From: Bryobacterales bacterium
GTDB taxonomy: Bacteria; Acidobacteriota; Terriglobia; Bryobacterales; UBA6623
Assembly: GCA_022826925.1 (NCBI GenBank)
Contig: JAJDTX010000011.1
Span: 62,001 to 126,000 of the forward strand
DNA: 64,000 nucleotides
Direction of reading: 5' to 3'
In this document: positions 1-8,921 of the stretch, piece by piece
Layout: every line of letters begins with the position of its first letter
Position numbering within the stretch: the first letter of the stretch is position 1
Program-made: the position numbers and the translations under genes
Notes under the pieces: model-generated
Databases searched by the model: none
Seen by the model: only the letters and a program-made list of their open reading frames with translations
Told to the model about the DNA's origin: nothing

Positions 1-122
1 AGCTCCTCCAGAGCCTCTTCGACGGATACGAAGGCCACGGTTCGATCTTATCAGGGGAAGGTTTCCGACGAATCCGCGAGGCGGCGACCGCCACGCTACG
101 GGAACGGCAGAGACGATTCTGA
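1..122 (+). CDS. 3' end of an unidentified protein, cut by the window edge
   Basis: An open frame enters from the left edge (frame starting at base 3) and stops at the TGA at 120-122, giving a 39-residue C-terminus. It is charged, with an [18 protein letters not shown] tail that could form a helix. I do not recognise the family. It points the same way as enolase, which begins about 320 bases later. It could also be a chance open frame in GC-rich DNA. Confidence 0.35.
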   Translation, partial: LLQSLFDGYEGHGSILSGEGFRRIREAATATLRERQRRF

Positions 123-444
123 CGGAACGGCACCGATCGCGGATCGGAAGCTACGGCCCGAGCACTCGCAAGTCCAGAAGCGGCCACGAGCGTGCCGAGT
201 TTGGAGGGTCGGCCATGTCGCGGTCCGGAGCCGACAGCTGGAACCGCGCCCCTGGCGCGCTTGGGCAGAGCGGAACGAGCGCTCGCGACCACCGGGCCGG
301 GGGCATCAGGAGCCTGCGGCCGCACTGCTGAGGGCGGTGCGGACACCGTGCTACGCTTGGAATTCGAGGTGCCGGACGAAGCCGTCCGGAGCCCCCTTGC
401 CGAGCCCGGCCTGGGCTCTGCTGCTCTCCACGCGAGGAAGATCA
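123..444. other. intergenic region upstream of enolase
   Basis: GC-rich stretch of about 320 bases. An open frame at 192-641 overlaps the enolase start in another phase and has no family resemblance, so it is read as a shadow. The only element I can support is the GAGGAAG ribosome-binding site at 433-439 in front of enolase. No clear promoter or RNA gene was seen. Confidence 0.5.
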
Positions 445-1731
445 ATGTCAGCCATCACCAACCTGAGGGCCTTGGAAATCTTGGACTCCCGGGGCAACCC
501 CACGCTCCAGGTCGCCGCCGAGCTAGCGTCCGGCGCCAAGGGCTCCGCACGTGTTCCCTCGGGCGCATCCACGGGCATCAACGAAGCGGTCGAATTGCGG
601 GACGGAGACAGGGGGCGCTATGCAGGCAAAGGGGTCCTTAACGCCCGGAACAATGTCAACGGCGAGATCCTAGCCGCGCTGCGGGGCTTCGAGGCCTCGG
701 ACCAGCGAGCGATCGACGCAAAGCTGATCGCCCTGGACGGCACAGACAACAAGGGCCGCTTGGGCGCGAACGCGGTTCTCGGCGTGTCGATGGCCGTGGC
801 CCATGCCATGGCCGCCGAACAGGGTCGGCCGCTGTATCAAAGGCTCGCCGAACGCGACCGCTACACGCTCCCTGTTCCGATGTTCAACATCATGAACGGC
901 GGCCAGCACGCGGACAACAACGTCGACATTCAAGAGTTCATGATCCTGCCGATCGGGCTCGGCACCTTCTCAGAGGCTTTGCGGGCCGCGACCGAGACCT
1001 TCCACGCCCTGAAGGGCATCCTCAAGTCCAAGGGCTACGGCACGGCAGTGGGCGACGAGGGCGGGTTCGCGCCGGAGCTGAAATCTAACGAAGAACCCAT
1101 GGAATTGTTGGTGGATGCCATTTCCAAGGCAGGCTACGAGCCGGGAGAGGAGATGTTCATCGGCCTCGACGCCGCCGCGAGCGAGTTCTGCACCAACGGA
1201 GAATACATCTTCGACCAATCCGACGGCAGTCGCCACAATGCGGGCGAGATGGCCTCGATGTGGTCCGACTGGTCCGCCAAGTATCCGTTGATCTCCCTAG
1301 AGGACGGTTTCTCGGAGGTCGATCACGATGGTTGGAGAATCGGCACCGAGCGGCTAGCCAGCCAGCTGCAGCTCGTCGGGGACGATCTCTTCGTGACCAA
1401 TCCGGGGATCTTCCAATCCGGGATCTCTGACGGCCTGGGCAACTCGATACTGATCAAGCTCAATCAGATCGGCACTGTCACCGAGACGCTGGACTGCATT
1501 CAACTTGCACGCGACAACAACTACACCTTCATCATTTCGCACAGATCCGGCGAGACATCAGACACGACCATTGCAGACCTAGCGGTCGCCTGTGGCGGGG
1601 GCCAGATCAAGACCGGATCCACCTGTCGCAGCGACCGAGTCGCGAAGTATAACCGCCTGCTGGAGATCGAGTCCGAACTGGGGTCGCGCGCCGCCTATGC
1701 CGGCAAGGCAGCGTTCGAGTCTTGGCTCTGA
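445..1731 (+). CDS. eno: enolase (phosphopyruvate hydratase)
   Basis: Cytoplasmic glycolytic enzyme converting 2-phosphoglycerate to phosphoenolpyruvate; in many bacteria it also belongs to the RNA degradosome. The 428-residue product has the usual length. Visible motifs are the substrate loop SGASTG near residue 40, [14 protein letters not shown], the catalytic Glu in VGDEGGFAP, the catalytic Lys in LIKLNQIGT and the signature [17 protein letters not shown]. The frame is open from 337, but the ATG at 445 is chosen because enolases begin at MSAI-type sequence and a GAGGAAG box lies 5 bases upstream. Next gene on the strand is an S1-domain protein about 150 bases on. Identification is secure. 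Confidence 0.97.
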   Translation: MSAITNLRALEILDSRGNPTLQVAAELASGAKGSARVPSGASTGINEAVELRDGDRGRYAGKGVLNARNNVNGEILAALRGFEASDQRAIDAKLIALDGTDNKGRLGANAVLGVSMAVAHAMAAEQGRPLYQRLAERDRYTLPVPMFNIMNGGQHADNNVDIQEFMILPIGLGTFSEALRAATETFHALKGILKSKGYGTAVGDEGGFAPELKSNEEPMELLVDAISKAGYEPGEEMFIGLDAAASEFCTNGEYIFDQSDGSRHNAGEMASMWSDWSAKYPLISLEDGFSEVDHDGWRIGTERLASQLQLVGDDLFVTNPGIFQSGISDGLGNSILIKLNQIGTVTETLDCIQLARDNNYTFIISHRSGETSDTTIADLAVACGGGQIKTGSTCRSDRVAKYNRLLEIESELGSRAAYAGKAAFESWL

Positions 1732-1790
1732 GTCAGCACGCACGGCGAGGCCATGCGCGCTCGAAAGGCGCCGCAGGAGGCCTAGCGTCC

Positions 1791-1808
1791 GCTCCGCCCG
1801 GACGGAGC
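1791..1808 (+). terminator. short hairpin after enolase
   Basis: GCTCCG and CGGAGC form perfect 6-base arms around a CCCGGA loop. It lies about 60 bases after the enolase stop and before the S1 gene. No T-run follows, so intrinsic termination is doubtful; it could be an attenuating or stabilising hairpin or chance in GC-rich DNA. Confidence 0.25.
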
Positions 1809-1883
1809 TGGCGGCGCGCGCGGAGCGGGCGCGGATGATGCCCGCCCTAGATTGTGAAACAATGAAAGTTCTTGGAGAAGCGA

Positions 1884-3818
1884 GTGAATTCGGACGTCCC
1901 AGAGTTGCCTAGCAACTCCGCCGAAGATGGTCCCGCGCCAGCGTTGCCAGGGCCGCCGAGCGACGGCCCCGCAGAGGAAGTGCCGCCGGCTGCTGCAGAC
2001 CAGAGCGCGGCCCCGGCCGATCCGCAGCCGGAGGGGCAAGAGGAGAGCGCGGCCAGCCCGCAGCCTCCAAGCACGCCAGCCATGCCGGCTATGCCCGGCG
2101 AACCGGCAGACGACGACTTCTTGGACGACGATGACGAGATCGAAATCCCCGAGGATGTCGGTTACGACCAAATTGTCAAGACCACGGACGCCGAGCCGTC
2201 CGCACCCCCCGAGACCGCCAAGGAACTGCTCCGTGGCACAGTCGTGAGCAAGCGCCACGACGGCGTCTTCGTCGATATCGGCCAGAAGGCCGAGGCATTT
2301 CTCCCGTTCGAGCCCAGCAAGCAGTCGGGCGAACAGCCCGAAATCGGCGAATCGATCGAAGTCGTCGTTACCGGCCAGTCGCATCAAGGCTACCTGCAGC
2401 TGAGCAGCTTGCAGACCCAGCGGCCGAGCAGCTGGTTTCAACTCGAGGCGGCCTTCAATTCCGGCAGCGCGGTGCTCGGCAAGGTCATCGGGACCACCAA
2501 GGGCGGGCTTTCCGTAGACGTGGGCGTGCGCGCGTTCATGCCCGCGTCGCGCTCGGGCGAGAGAAGCGACGAAGGCCTACAGGCGCTCGTGGGCCAAGAA
2601 ATCCGCGCGCGCATCGTCCAGTTCGACGAGGCCGACCGCAACGTCGTGCTCGACCGGCGGGCGGTGCTGAACGAGGAGCGCCACCGCTCACGCGAAGAGG
2701 CCATCGCCAATCTCAGTGTCGGGGAGACGGTGCCCGGCACAGTCCGCAGCATCCGCGACTTCGGAGCCTTCGTGGACATCGGAGGCATTGATGGCCTGTT
2801 GCACATCAGCGACATCGCGTGGCGGCACATCAAGACCCCGGCCGACGAACTTCACGTGGGCCAGAAGATCCAAGTCAAGATCCTCAAGATCGACCGCGCC
2901 TCGCAGAAGATCGGTGTCGGACTGAAGCAGACGCTGCCAGAGCCGTGGAGCGAGGTCCCCGACCGCATCTTCGTCGACGAGACCATCGAGGGCACGGTGA
3001 CCAAGCTCAAGGAATTCGGGGCATTCGTCGAAGTGCTCCCCGGGGTGGAGGGCTTGGTTCGGATCTCGGACATGTCGTACACCCAGCGGGTCAGGCATCC
3101 CAGCGAGCTAGTCCGGGCCGGCGACGTAGTCAAGGTGCTCGTCAAGAACGTAGACGTCAAGCGCAAGCGAATCGGCCTGAGCCTCAAGGAGGCGCTCGGC
3201 GACCCTTGGAAGAAACTGCCGGAAGAACACCCGGTGAACAGCGTCACGACCGGCAAGGTGCGCAAGATCATGCACTTCGGCGCGTTCGTGAACATCGCCG
3301 AAGGTGTGGACGCCCTGCTGCACATTTCAGACATCACCTCCGACCGGCGACTGAACAGCCCCGCGGAAATGCTTCGGGAGGGGCAGGATGTCCGGGTGAA
3401 GATATTGGAAATCAATCTCGACGACCGCAAGCTCCGGGTCGGGATGAAACAACTTGAACCGACCGAGGTCGAATCGGCCATGGATCAGATGGCAGTTGGT
3501 GAGATCCTGACGGGGCGGATCGCCAAGATCGAGGCTGGCAAAGCAACGGTGGAGATAGGCGACGGCGTGACGGGCGTCTGCTCGATCAAGCCCAAGAGCG
3601 CTACCAAAAAGAGCGTCGCACTCGGGCAGACTTCAGACTTGGGCTCTCTGAAGAGCATGCTGGAATCAGCCTGGAAGGGATCGGACGACGGCGAACAGGA
3701 TCCCGCACTGTCGGAGTCGAGCGCCGACGAGGAACCGCTGACATCCGGCTCGATTCACACGTTCAGGGTGGAAAGGCTCGACAAGGCCAACGGCGTGATC
3801 GAACTGACCAGGGTCTAG
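1884..3818 (+). CDS. S1 RNA-binding domain protein (ribosomal protein S1-like)
   Basis: RNA-binding protein probably acting in translation initiation, as S1 does in recruiting mRNA to the 30S subunit. After an acidic, Pro/Ala-rich and apparently disordered N-terminus of about 110 residues come about five S1 (OB-fold) repeats. Repeats 3-5 show the typical FGAFV and hydrophobic-LxHISD/VRISD pattern; the first two are less typical and a sixth near residues 540-590 is degenerate. The GTG at 1884 is preferred over the TTG at 1872 because GGAGAAG sits 6 bases before it. Length (644) is above the usual 560 because of the N-terminal extension. It shares the palindromic CTAG stop with the convergent efflux gene. 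Whether it is the sole S1 of the genome cannot be told here. Confidence 0.85.
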   Translation: MNSDVPELPSNSAEDGPAPALPGPPSDGPAEEVPPAAADQSAAPADPQPEGQEESAASPQPPSTPAMPAMPGEPADDDFLDDDDEIEIPEDVGYDQIVKTTDAEPSAPPETAKELLRGTVVSKRHDGVFVDIGQKAEAFLPFEPSKQSGEQPEIGESIEVVVTGQSHQGYLQLSSLQTQRPSSWFQLEAAFNSGSAVLGKVIGTTKGGLSVDVGVRAFMPASRSGERSDEGLQALVGQEIRARIVQFDEADRNVVLDRRAVLNEERHRSREEAIANLSVGETVPGTVRSIRDFGAFVDIGGIDGLLHISDIAWRHIKTPADELHVGQKIQVKILKIDRASQKIGVGLKQTLPEPWSEVPDRIFVDETIEGTVTKLKEFGAFVEVLPGVEGLVRISDMSYTQRVRHPSELVRAGDVVKVLVKNVDVKRKRIGLSLKEALGDPWKKLPEEHPVNSVTTGKVRKIMHFGAFVNIAEGVDALLHISDITSDRRLNSPAEMLREGQDVRVKILEINLDDRKLRVGMKQLEPTEVESAMDQMAVGEILTGRIAKIEAGKATVEIGDGVTGVCSIKPKSATKKSVALGQTSDLGSLKSMLESAWKGSDDGEQDPALSESSADEEPLTSGSIHTFRVERLDKANGVIELTRV

Positions 3819-5245
3819 GGAGCCCGCGCCTGCTGAACGGGCGGCGAGTCGCTAAAGCTGCCGCCCAAGGCGAGGTGCAAGTCGACTCGATTGTCAACCC
3901 TGGCTCGCTGGAGGGCGAGCACTGCACTCTGGGTCTCAAGAACGGATCTTTGCAGGGCAAGGATTGAAAATATGTCGCCCATGCCCGCCGCGTAGCGCTG
4001 CTCTGCCAGATCGATCGCCGCGCGGGTGGTGGTCTGGGAATCTTGCAGCAAGCGCTGCTGGTTCTGCAGCGTCTCCTCCGCCGCGAGCGCGGACTCCACT
4101 TCCAGATACGCCTTCCACATGAGGCTCTCGTAGTTGGCGGCCGCCTCGCGGGAACGCGCTTCCGTCGCCTGCACGTTGGCCTTCAGGCGCCCGCGATTGA
4201 AGAGCGGCTGCGCAATCCCGAGCGCGTAGCTCCATGCGTTCAGGCCGGGGTTGACCAAGTCGAGCAAGCGATTGCTGGCCGTGCCAGCTGTCGTCGTGAG
4301 CGCGAAGCCCGGACGCAGCGCCGCCCGCGCCCCCACGATCCGGGCGTCCGCTCCCAGCAGCGCTTGGTTGGCAGCAATCAGGTCGGGCCTGCGCTGGACC
4401 AGCTCAGACGGCAGACCCGCTGGAACCTGAGATGGGAGACTGGGCAACTCGGCCGCCAGCGCCCGCTCGCCAGCGGGATACTCGCAGGCCAGTACCTCGA
4501 CTTGGCGCACGAATCTGTCACGCGCCCGCTCGTGCTCCCGCACTCTCGCGCTGGCCCTTTCAATGTCGCTCTCGGCGACCCGCACATCGGACGGCGCTCG
4601 CGACCCGTGCAAGTAGCTCTCCCGCGTCCAGCCCGCTACCGCTTCCAAGTGTTCCACCACCGCTTGCGCGGCCTCGACTTGGCTGTGAGCCTCGACGGCG
4701 GCGAACCATGCCTTGGCAACTTGCCCGCTCAGGGACAGGCGCACGGCGAGCCGGTCAGCCTCCTGGGCAACAATGCCGGCATCTGCGGCCAGCTTCTGCG
4801 AGCTAAGCCGGTTCCAGAGGTCAGCCTCCCATCCAATATTGAACGTCAGGCCCGCGTTCGAGTACGTGCTCGTCAGGACTTGGTCAGAAAGGCCCGGAAA
4901 CGGCAGCCCTACGAAATTCTGGCGCTGTCGGATCCGGCTGGCGCCGATATTTATCTCCGGCCAGTCCGAGGCGCCGACGACGAGCCGCTCTTGGACCGCA
5001 ACTTCGATCCTGGCGGTGGCCGCTTGCAGGCTCTGGCTGCAGTCCAGCGCCTTACGAATCGCGGCATCGAGTCCCGGGTCGTCCAAGTAGGCCCACCAGT
5101 CAGAGCCGGGAGCCGATAGCTGGGTCGCCGCCCCCTGCCAGGCCTCTGGTGCCGGAACATTGAACTGGTGCACAGGCAGTTCCACCTGCTTCGAGCATGC
5201 TGCAACCACTAGGGCCGACACTGCGATTGCCAATCGAAGGTTCAT
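3815..5245 (-). CDS. outer-membrane efflux lipoprotein, NodT/TolC family
   Basis: Outer-membrane channel of a tripartite efflux pump. The N-terminus is a lipoprotein signal with lipobox LVVAAC, acylated Cys about residue 17. The rest has two outer-membrane-efflux repeats with long Ala/Gln/Glu-rich helices, such as SQSLQAATARIEVAVQER and the GIAQPLFNRGRLKANV turn typical of NodT-type factors. Length 476 is normal. The RND operon at 13.0-17.4 kb has an adaptor and a permease but no outer-membrane component, so this gene is a plausible partner although it is 8 kb away and on the other strand. It lies downstream of the Rieske oxygenase on the same strand, separated by about 235 bases. Confidence 0.9.
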   Translation of the reverse strand: MNLRLAIAVSALVVAACSKQVELPVHQFNVPAPEAWQGAATQLSAPGSDWWAYLDDPGLDAAIRKALDCSQSLQAATARIEVAVQERLVVGASDWPEINIGASRIRQRQNFVGLPFPGLSDQVLTSTYSNAGLTFNIGWEADLWNRLSSQKLAADAGIVAQEADRLAVRLSLSGQVAKAWFAAVEAHSQVEAAQAVVEHLEAVAGWTRESYLHGSRAPSDVRVAESDIERASARVREHERARDRFVRQVEVLACEYPAGERALAAELPSLPSQVPAGLPSELVQRRPDLIAANQALLGADARIVGARAALRPGFALTTTAGTASNRLLDLVNPGLNAWSYALGIAQPLFNRGRLKANVQATEARSREAAANYESLMWKAYLEVESALAAEETLQNQQRLLQDSQTTTRAAIDLAEQRYAAGMGDIFSILALQRSVLETQSAVLALQRARVDNRVDLHLALGGSFSDSPPVQQARAP

Positions 5246-5480
5246 CTCTATGCTGCTTGCGCCGCCTTCCCGATGCGTACGATTAGCTTAGCGCCCTCGG
5301 TCGTGGCGCGAAAGCCCGCGGCACAGCGGCCTGATGAACGTTGTCCGAGACCGGCTGGATTCCGAAACCTGTGTATTAAATCGGGAAGGCTGGCGAGCGG
5401 CAGTAGCGGTTCTGGCCGTGCAATTTCAGCTCGTGGGACCAAAGCCGCTATTGCCGAGCGTTTCGCTGGTTGCGGCGCCC

Positions 5481-6521
5481 CTAGCCAGTCGTTTGCTGGT
5501 CGGGGTAGAACTGCTCACAGTAGCGTCGATAGACCCCGATCTCGCCATCGGATCGGCAAAGTCGCGGCCGGGACTTGTGCTGCTTCCGTGCCCATATCTC
5601 CACGTCCTGCATGACGTCTCGCTCTTACGCGGAGATGATGATCTTGTTCATGAGCGGCGCACGAAAGCTCACCGGCAGAAATCTCAGTCCCACGATGGGC
5701 CGCTTCGGCCGGCGCATCTCGCGCGCCTGGCCGGCGAGCACAATCTCGACGAGCCTGCCGTCGACCGGAGCGGTGAGCACCCATAGCCGCGTATCCATCC
5801 CGATGGAGCGCTCACGGACTTCGACGTACGAATAGCCGAGGCCGAAAATACGGGTTACGGCTGCGACGTCGAAGACGACCTTGACGATGCCCGCGATCCG
5901 CCGCGTGCGCCTGAAGTCAAAGCAGGTCTCGAGTACTGCACCGTCGACCGACGTTTGCCCGACCTGCTTCACGTTGTCGTAGCCATGCACGTACCGAAGG
6001 TGGGCGAGGTCCACCGAATTCTCGGCGATGTCTTGAGGGTGGCCCGGAAACCGGACCGTCCGGAATTCCAAGCCGCTCCAATCGGGTCCAGACGGCGGGT
6101 CCGCAGGCAGTCTCCACTGAGGCGGCCGCCCATCGATCCCCCACCATGCGAAGACCATCCCGAGCAGCTCCCGCGTCTCGAACACCCTGAGTGTGGTGGC
6201 CCTTGGGGGAGGCGCGAAGGGGGTGGCGACGCATTGGCCCGATACGTCGTACTCGAAGCCGTGAAACGGACAGACAAGACGGCCGTCGCGCACCCGGCCA
6301 CCTGCAGCCGGAGCTAGGTCGGCTCCAAGGTGGGGGCACACCGCCTGTGCCACGCAAACATTCTCATCGGAACCGCACCAAGCCACGATTTCTTGGCCGA
6401 GCCAGGTCTTCTGGATCAGTCCCGTCTCGAGGATGGACTTGCGGCTGGCGACAAAGTACCAGCCCTCGGGAAAGGGGAAGAGCGGAACGCTACCCCCTAG
6501 ATCGGTGCGGTCCGTGTCCAT
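5481..6521 (-). pseudogene. Rieske [2Fe-2S] non-heme iron oxygenase, interrupted by in-frame TAA
   Basis: Oxygenase alpha-subunit type protein resembling KshA and cholesterol 7-desaturase (DAF-36/Neverland) enzymes, which act on steroids. The Rieske cluster site is CPHLG near residue 60 with CPFHGFEYD after it. The mononuclear iron site is ENSVDLAHLRYVHG near residue 180, supplying two His. Translation from ATG 6521, which has a GGAGGG box, stops at a TAA (5625-5627) after 298 residues. The same frame then continues 47 codons to a TAG at 5481-5483 and encodes the conserved family tail with QDVEIW, CRSDGEIG and YRRYCEQFYP. As I recall, the third iron ligand, an Asp, lies in the QDVEIW motif. 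Without readthrough the product should lack that ligand. A single-base error in the assembly is the main alternative. Confidence 0.85.
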
Positions 6522-7050
6522 CGCCCTCCGTATTCCCTTGCGACCGCGTCCCCTACGGTCCGGGCGACTAAATCAGGACCATCGGGATTGGTTCCATGAT
6601 ACATCACGGGTTGCGAGAGGGATGTTTGCTCTGAAACCGAGACTCCCGGAAGTCCAGGAGTCCGGGAAGTTCTTGTATCCCTCGCCCCTTTGACGGATTC
6701 GAGAGCCAGATCAACACCCTTCCAGCCCCCGCGCAGGCACCGCAGTCGACGCCGCGACCCATGCTTGCCGTCTGTTGGTTGCCCCGGGCGTACTCGTCCG
6801 CAACAGTAGGCTACGCCGCCCGCCTGCGCGCCCGAGCTCAGTTCGTCCTCAAGAAGATGGAACGCAGATTTACACGGATTGCTAATGCGCAATACTAGGT
6901 GAACCCACGTGTCCGCAACCATTGACATTGCGGCCGACAGCAGCGCCGGCCAAGATCGATTCCTCTGCCCGACATCCGTAGAGCCTACGCAATGTCATTC
7001 GAGCACGTCGCGGGAGATCGTCCAGTAGGAGTCGTTAGCGAAGCGTCGCA
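6522..7050. other. divergent intergenic region, Rieske oxygenase / FAD oxidoreductase
   Basis: About 530 bases between two divergent genes. Base composition shifts from GC-rich on the left to AT-richer on the right, near 7000. It contains one notable inverted repeat at 6644-6667, listed separately. No convincing reading frame, RNA gene or sigma-70 promoter was seen. Confidence 0.5.
6644..6667. repeat. inverted repeat in a divergent promoter region
   Basis: Perfect 7-base arms TCCCGGA and TCCGGGA are separated by 10 bases, and the core also holds two direct copies of AGTCC. It lies about 120 bases upstream of the Rieske oxygenase start, between divergent genes. It could be an operator for a dimeric regulator; no T-run supports a terminator. 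GC-rich DNA makes chance arms of this length possible. Confidence 0.3.
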
Positions 7051-8421
7051 ATGCCGAGAAACGTTGCAATTGTCGGTGGTGGAGTCTCTGGGCTTGGGTT
7101 GGCATGGGCGCTGCAGCAAAACCCTGAACGATTCGATTTTCGGCTATTCGAAGCAAGGTCTCGGATCGGCGGTAACGCAGTTACTGCCGATATGCTGCAA
7201 GATGATGGCACTTCGATTCCGTTCGATATTTCTGTCACCGCTTGCATTCCATCCGTATACCACCATATTCTCCAATTTATGCAAAAACACGACATCGAAT
7301 TAGTCGATACAAGGTTTAGCTACAGCGTCAGATATCGTGGTGAAGTCTATGCCCACGATTTCGATTCCGATATTAGGAGACAGTTGCAACCAGAAATCGA
7401 GAGATTTCAAAGGCTCTTGAAACTCTTGAAGCGATTCGGCCGACTCACGCGCTCTAGCTCCAGACTCCTCAATGCTCTCAATCCGTTCAACTATGTCAGC
7501 ATGAGCTTTGTTCTCAACCTAGGCCGGTTCTCTGGTGATTTCAGGTACAAAATACTGAAGCCGATGTTCGTCAATTTCTTGATGGCAACAAACGTGTTCG
7601 ACATGCCTGTCTCGCTGTTCTCTCGATATTTGGAGTTCTTTGATATTGAATTCGCGACGCCAATGCAAACTTGGGAACGAGGCACACGCCGCATCTATGA
7701 GGAGTTGTCGGCTTCGTTCAAGGACAAGATATACCTTGCCCGACCGGTTCGAAAGGTATACCGGCGTAAGTCTGAGATCGTTGTGGAAGACGAGAATGGG
7801 AAGACGGAGACATTTGACGATATAGTTTTTGCTTGCAATGCGAATCAAACATTGATGATCCTAGACAGACCGACCTTATTGGAGAGCTATCTGCTCTCTT
7901 CAATCCGTTACGAGAGCGAATTACACAATCACACGATCGTTCATTTCGATGCTTCAGTTCTGCCAGACAACGATGTCAAGCCGCTCGCCACGCGAAGCAA
8001 CCACATCGAACAATATGGTGTAAGACCCGACAACTATGAAATTACCTACATCATGCACAATCAGCAGCCTTGGGCAAATCGATCAGACAAGCCATGCTTG
8101 GTAACCTACAATCCGATCAGTCACATCGATGAAGAGAAAATCGTTAAGAAATGGTGGTTTCAGCACATCGTGCACGATGTTCGACACGTATCTTTTCTGA
8201 TCCATCTGTTTCGTTTTGTTCAGGGCAAGCGACGAACATGGCACTGCGGCGCTCACACTCTAATTAACAGTCAGGAGACCTGTTTCGTCTCCGGACTTGT
8301 TACGGCAAGGCAACTCGGAGCGGACTATCCGTTTCAGGATCCCGAAACAGGAAGGTGGTTCAACTACTACGGGCGCATGATGTACGGTTGGCGCTTCAGA
8401 AAGGCTCGAACTACTGCTTGA
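7051..8421 (+). CDS. FAD/NAD(P)-binding amine-oxidase-like oxidoreductase
   Basis: Flavoprotein of the amine oxidase/protoporphyrinogen oxidase fold; the substrate cannot be read from sequence. The N-terminus is a dinucleotide-binding site (VAIVGGGVSGLGLAWAL, residues 5-21) followed by an acidic FEARSRIGGNA motif that contacts the FAD ribose. The C-terminal CFVSGLVTARQLG segment fits the second flavin contact seen in this superfamily. It resembles proteins of the COG2907 type, often found beside cyclopropane-fatty-acid-synthase-like methyltransferases. The 456-residue gene is visibly AT-richer than its neighbours with different codon choice (many AAT, GAT, TTC/TTT, ATA), suggesting acquisition from another source. 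It sits between a Rieske oxygenase and a decayed insertion sequence. Confidence 0.75.
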   Translation: MPRNVAIVGGGVSGLGLAWALQQNPERFDFRLFEARSRIGGNAVTADMLQDDGTSIPFDISVTACIPSVYHHILQFMQKHDIELVDTRFSYSVRYRGEVYAHDFDSDIRRQLQPEIERFQRLLKLLKRFGRLTRSSSRLLNALNPFNYVSMSFVLNLGRFSGDFRYKILKPMFVNFLMATNVFDMPVSLFSRYLEFFDIEFATPMQTWERGTRRIYEELSASFKDKIYLARPVRKVYRRKSEIVVEDENGKTETFDDIVFACNANQTLMILDRPTLLESYLLSSIRYESELHNHTIVHFDASVLPDNDVKPLATRSNHIEQYGVRPDNYEITYIMHNQQPWANRSDKPCLVTYNPISHIDEEKIVKKWWFQHIVHDVRHVSFLIHLFRFVQGKRRTWHCGAHTLINSQETCFVSGLVTARQLGADYPFQDPETGRWFNYYGRMMYGWRFRKARTTA

Positions 8422-8777
8422 CCGAGGTACCTTAGCTCGAATCCACGTAGTGTGATTGACGGTTTCCCTCGGCCACCAGCGATCGTCAGTCCACTTCGCC
8501 CACGCTGGGTGGCTCAAGGCACGGGCCCCGGGGCAGTCCGTTGGCACTGCTCTAGGAGCCTTGCTGGACTACGTCAGCAAGCTGTGACGGAGCCCGCAGG
8601 CAACAAGCTGTCCCGCGAGGGCAAGGGCAGCTACGGTTGGCTGTACCTCGGGGCAGGATGACAATGGTGAAGTGGACGGAACTCAGCAAGGCGCTGCTGC
8701 TCGCGATGCTGAAGGAACTGGAGATAGAGAGGGGGGACTTCTAGCCATGAGGAGCGCATACCGGTGTGGCAGATCCC
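8422..8777. other. intergenic region before the IS21 remnant
   Basis: About 350 bases with no recognisable gene. A 28-codon open frame at 8658-8744 (ATG ACA ATG GTG to TAG) has no family resemblance that I can name. The stretch abuts the IS21-type terminal repeats at 8778 and may hold debris from earlier insertions. Confidence 0.4.
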
Positions 8778-8843
8778 GAATGAAAGTGAACACCCATTCC
8801 GATTGAAAATGAACGCTAATTCCGATCAAGAGTGTACGCTGAT
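8778..8843 (+). repeat. IS21-type terminal repeats (left end)
   Basis: Three imperfect tandem copies of a 23-base unit begin at 8778, 8801 and 8824, with the core TGAAARTGAACG followed by ATTCCGAT. Multiple internal terminal repeats of this kind are typical of one IS21 subgroup. They stand about 80 bases upstream of the istA remnant, in the right orientation. No matching right end was found downstream. Confidence 0.65.
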
Positions 8844-8921
8844 CCTCTCTTGTAGGAGAGCGTCGGAACGTTGCGACCGAGTGACGGGCGAACAAGCTCC
8901 TTCCCGAGAGGGAGTTTGCGC

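Noticed and set aside
4043-5119. 358-codon plus-strand open frame opposite the NodT-type gene
   Set aside because: No family resemblance and fully inside a clear minus-strand gene; long antisense frames are expected at this GC content.
5625-5627. Selenocysteine or pyrrolysine readthrough at the Rieske stop
   Set aside because: The codon is TAA, not TGA or TAG, and no insertion element or machinery is visible. Mutation or base error is simpler.
8658-8744. 28-residue peptide (starting MTMVKW) before the IS21 repeats
   Set aside because: Too short, no family, and in a region of mobile debris; chance cannot be excluded.
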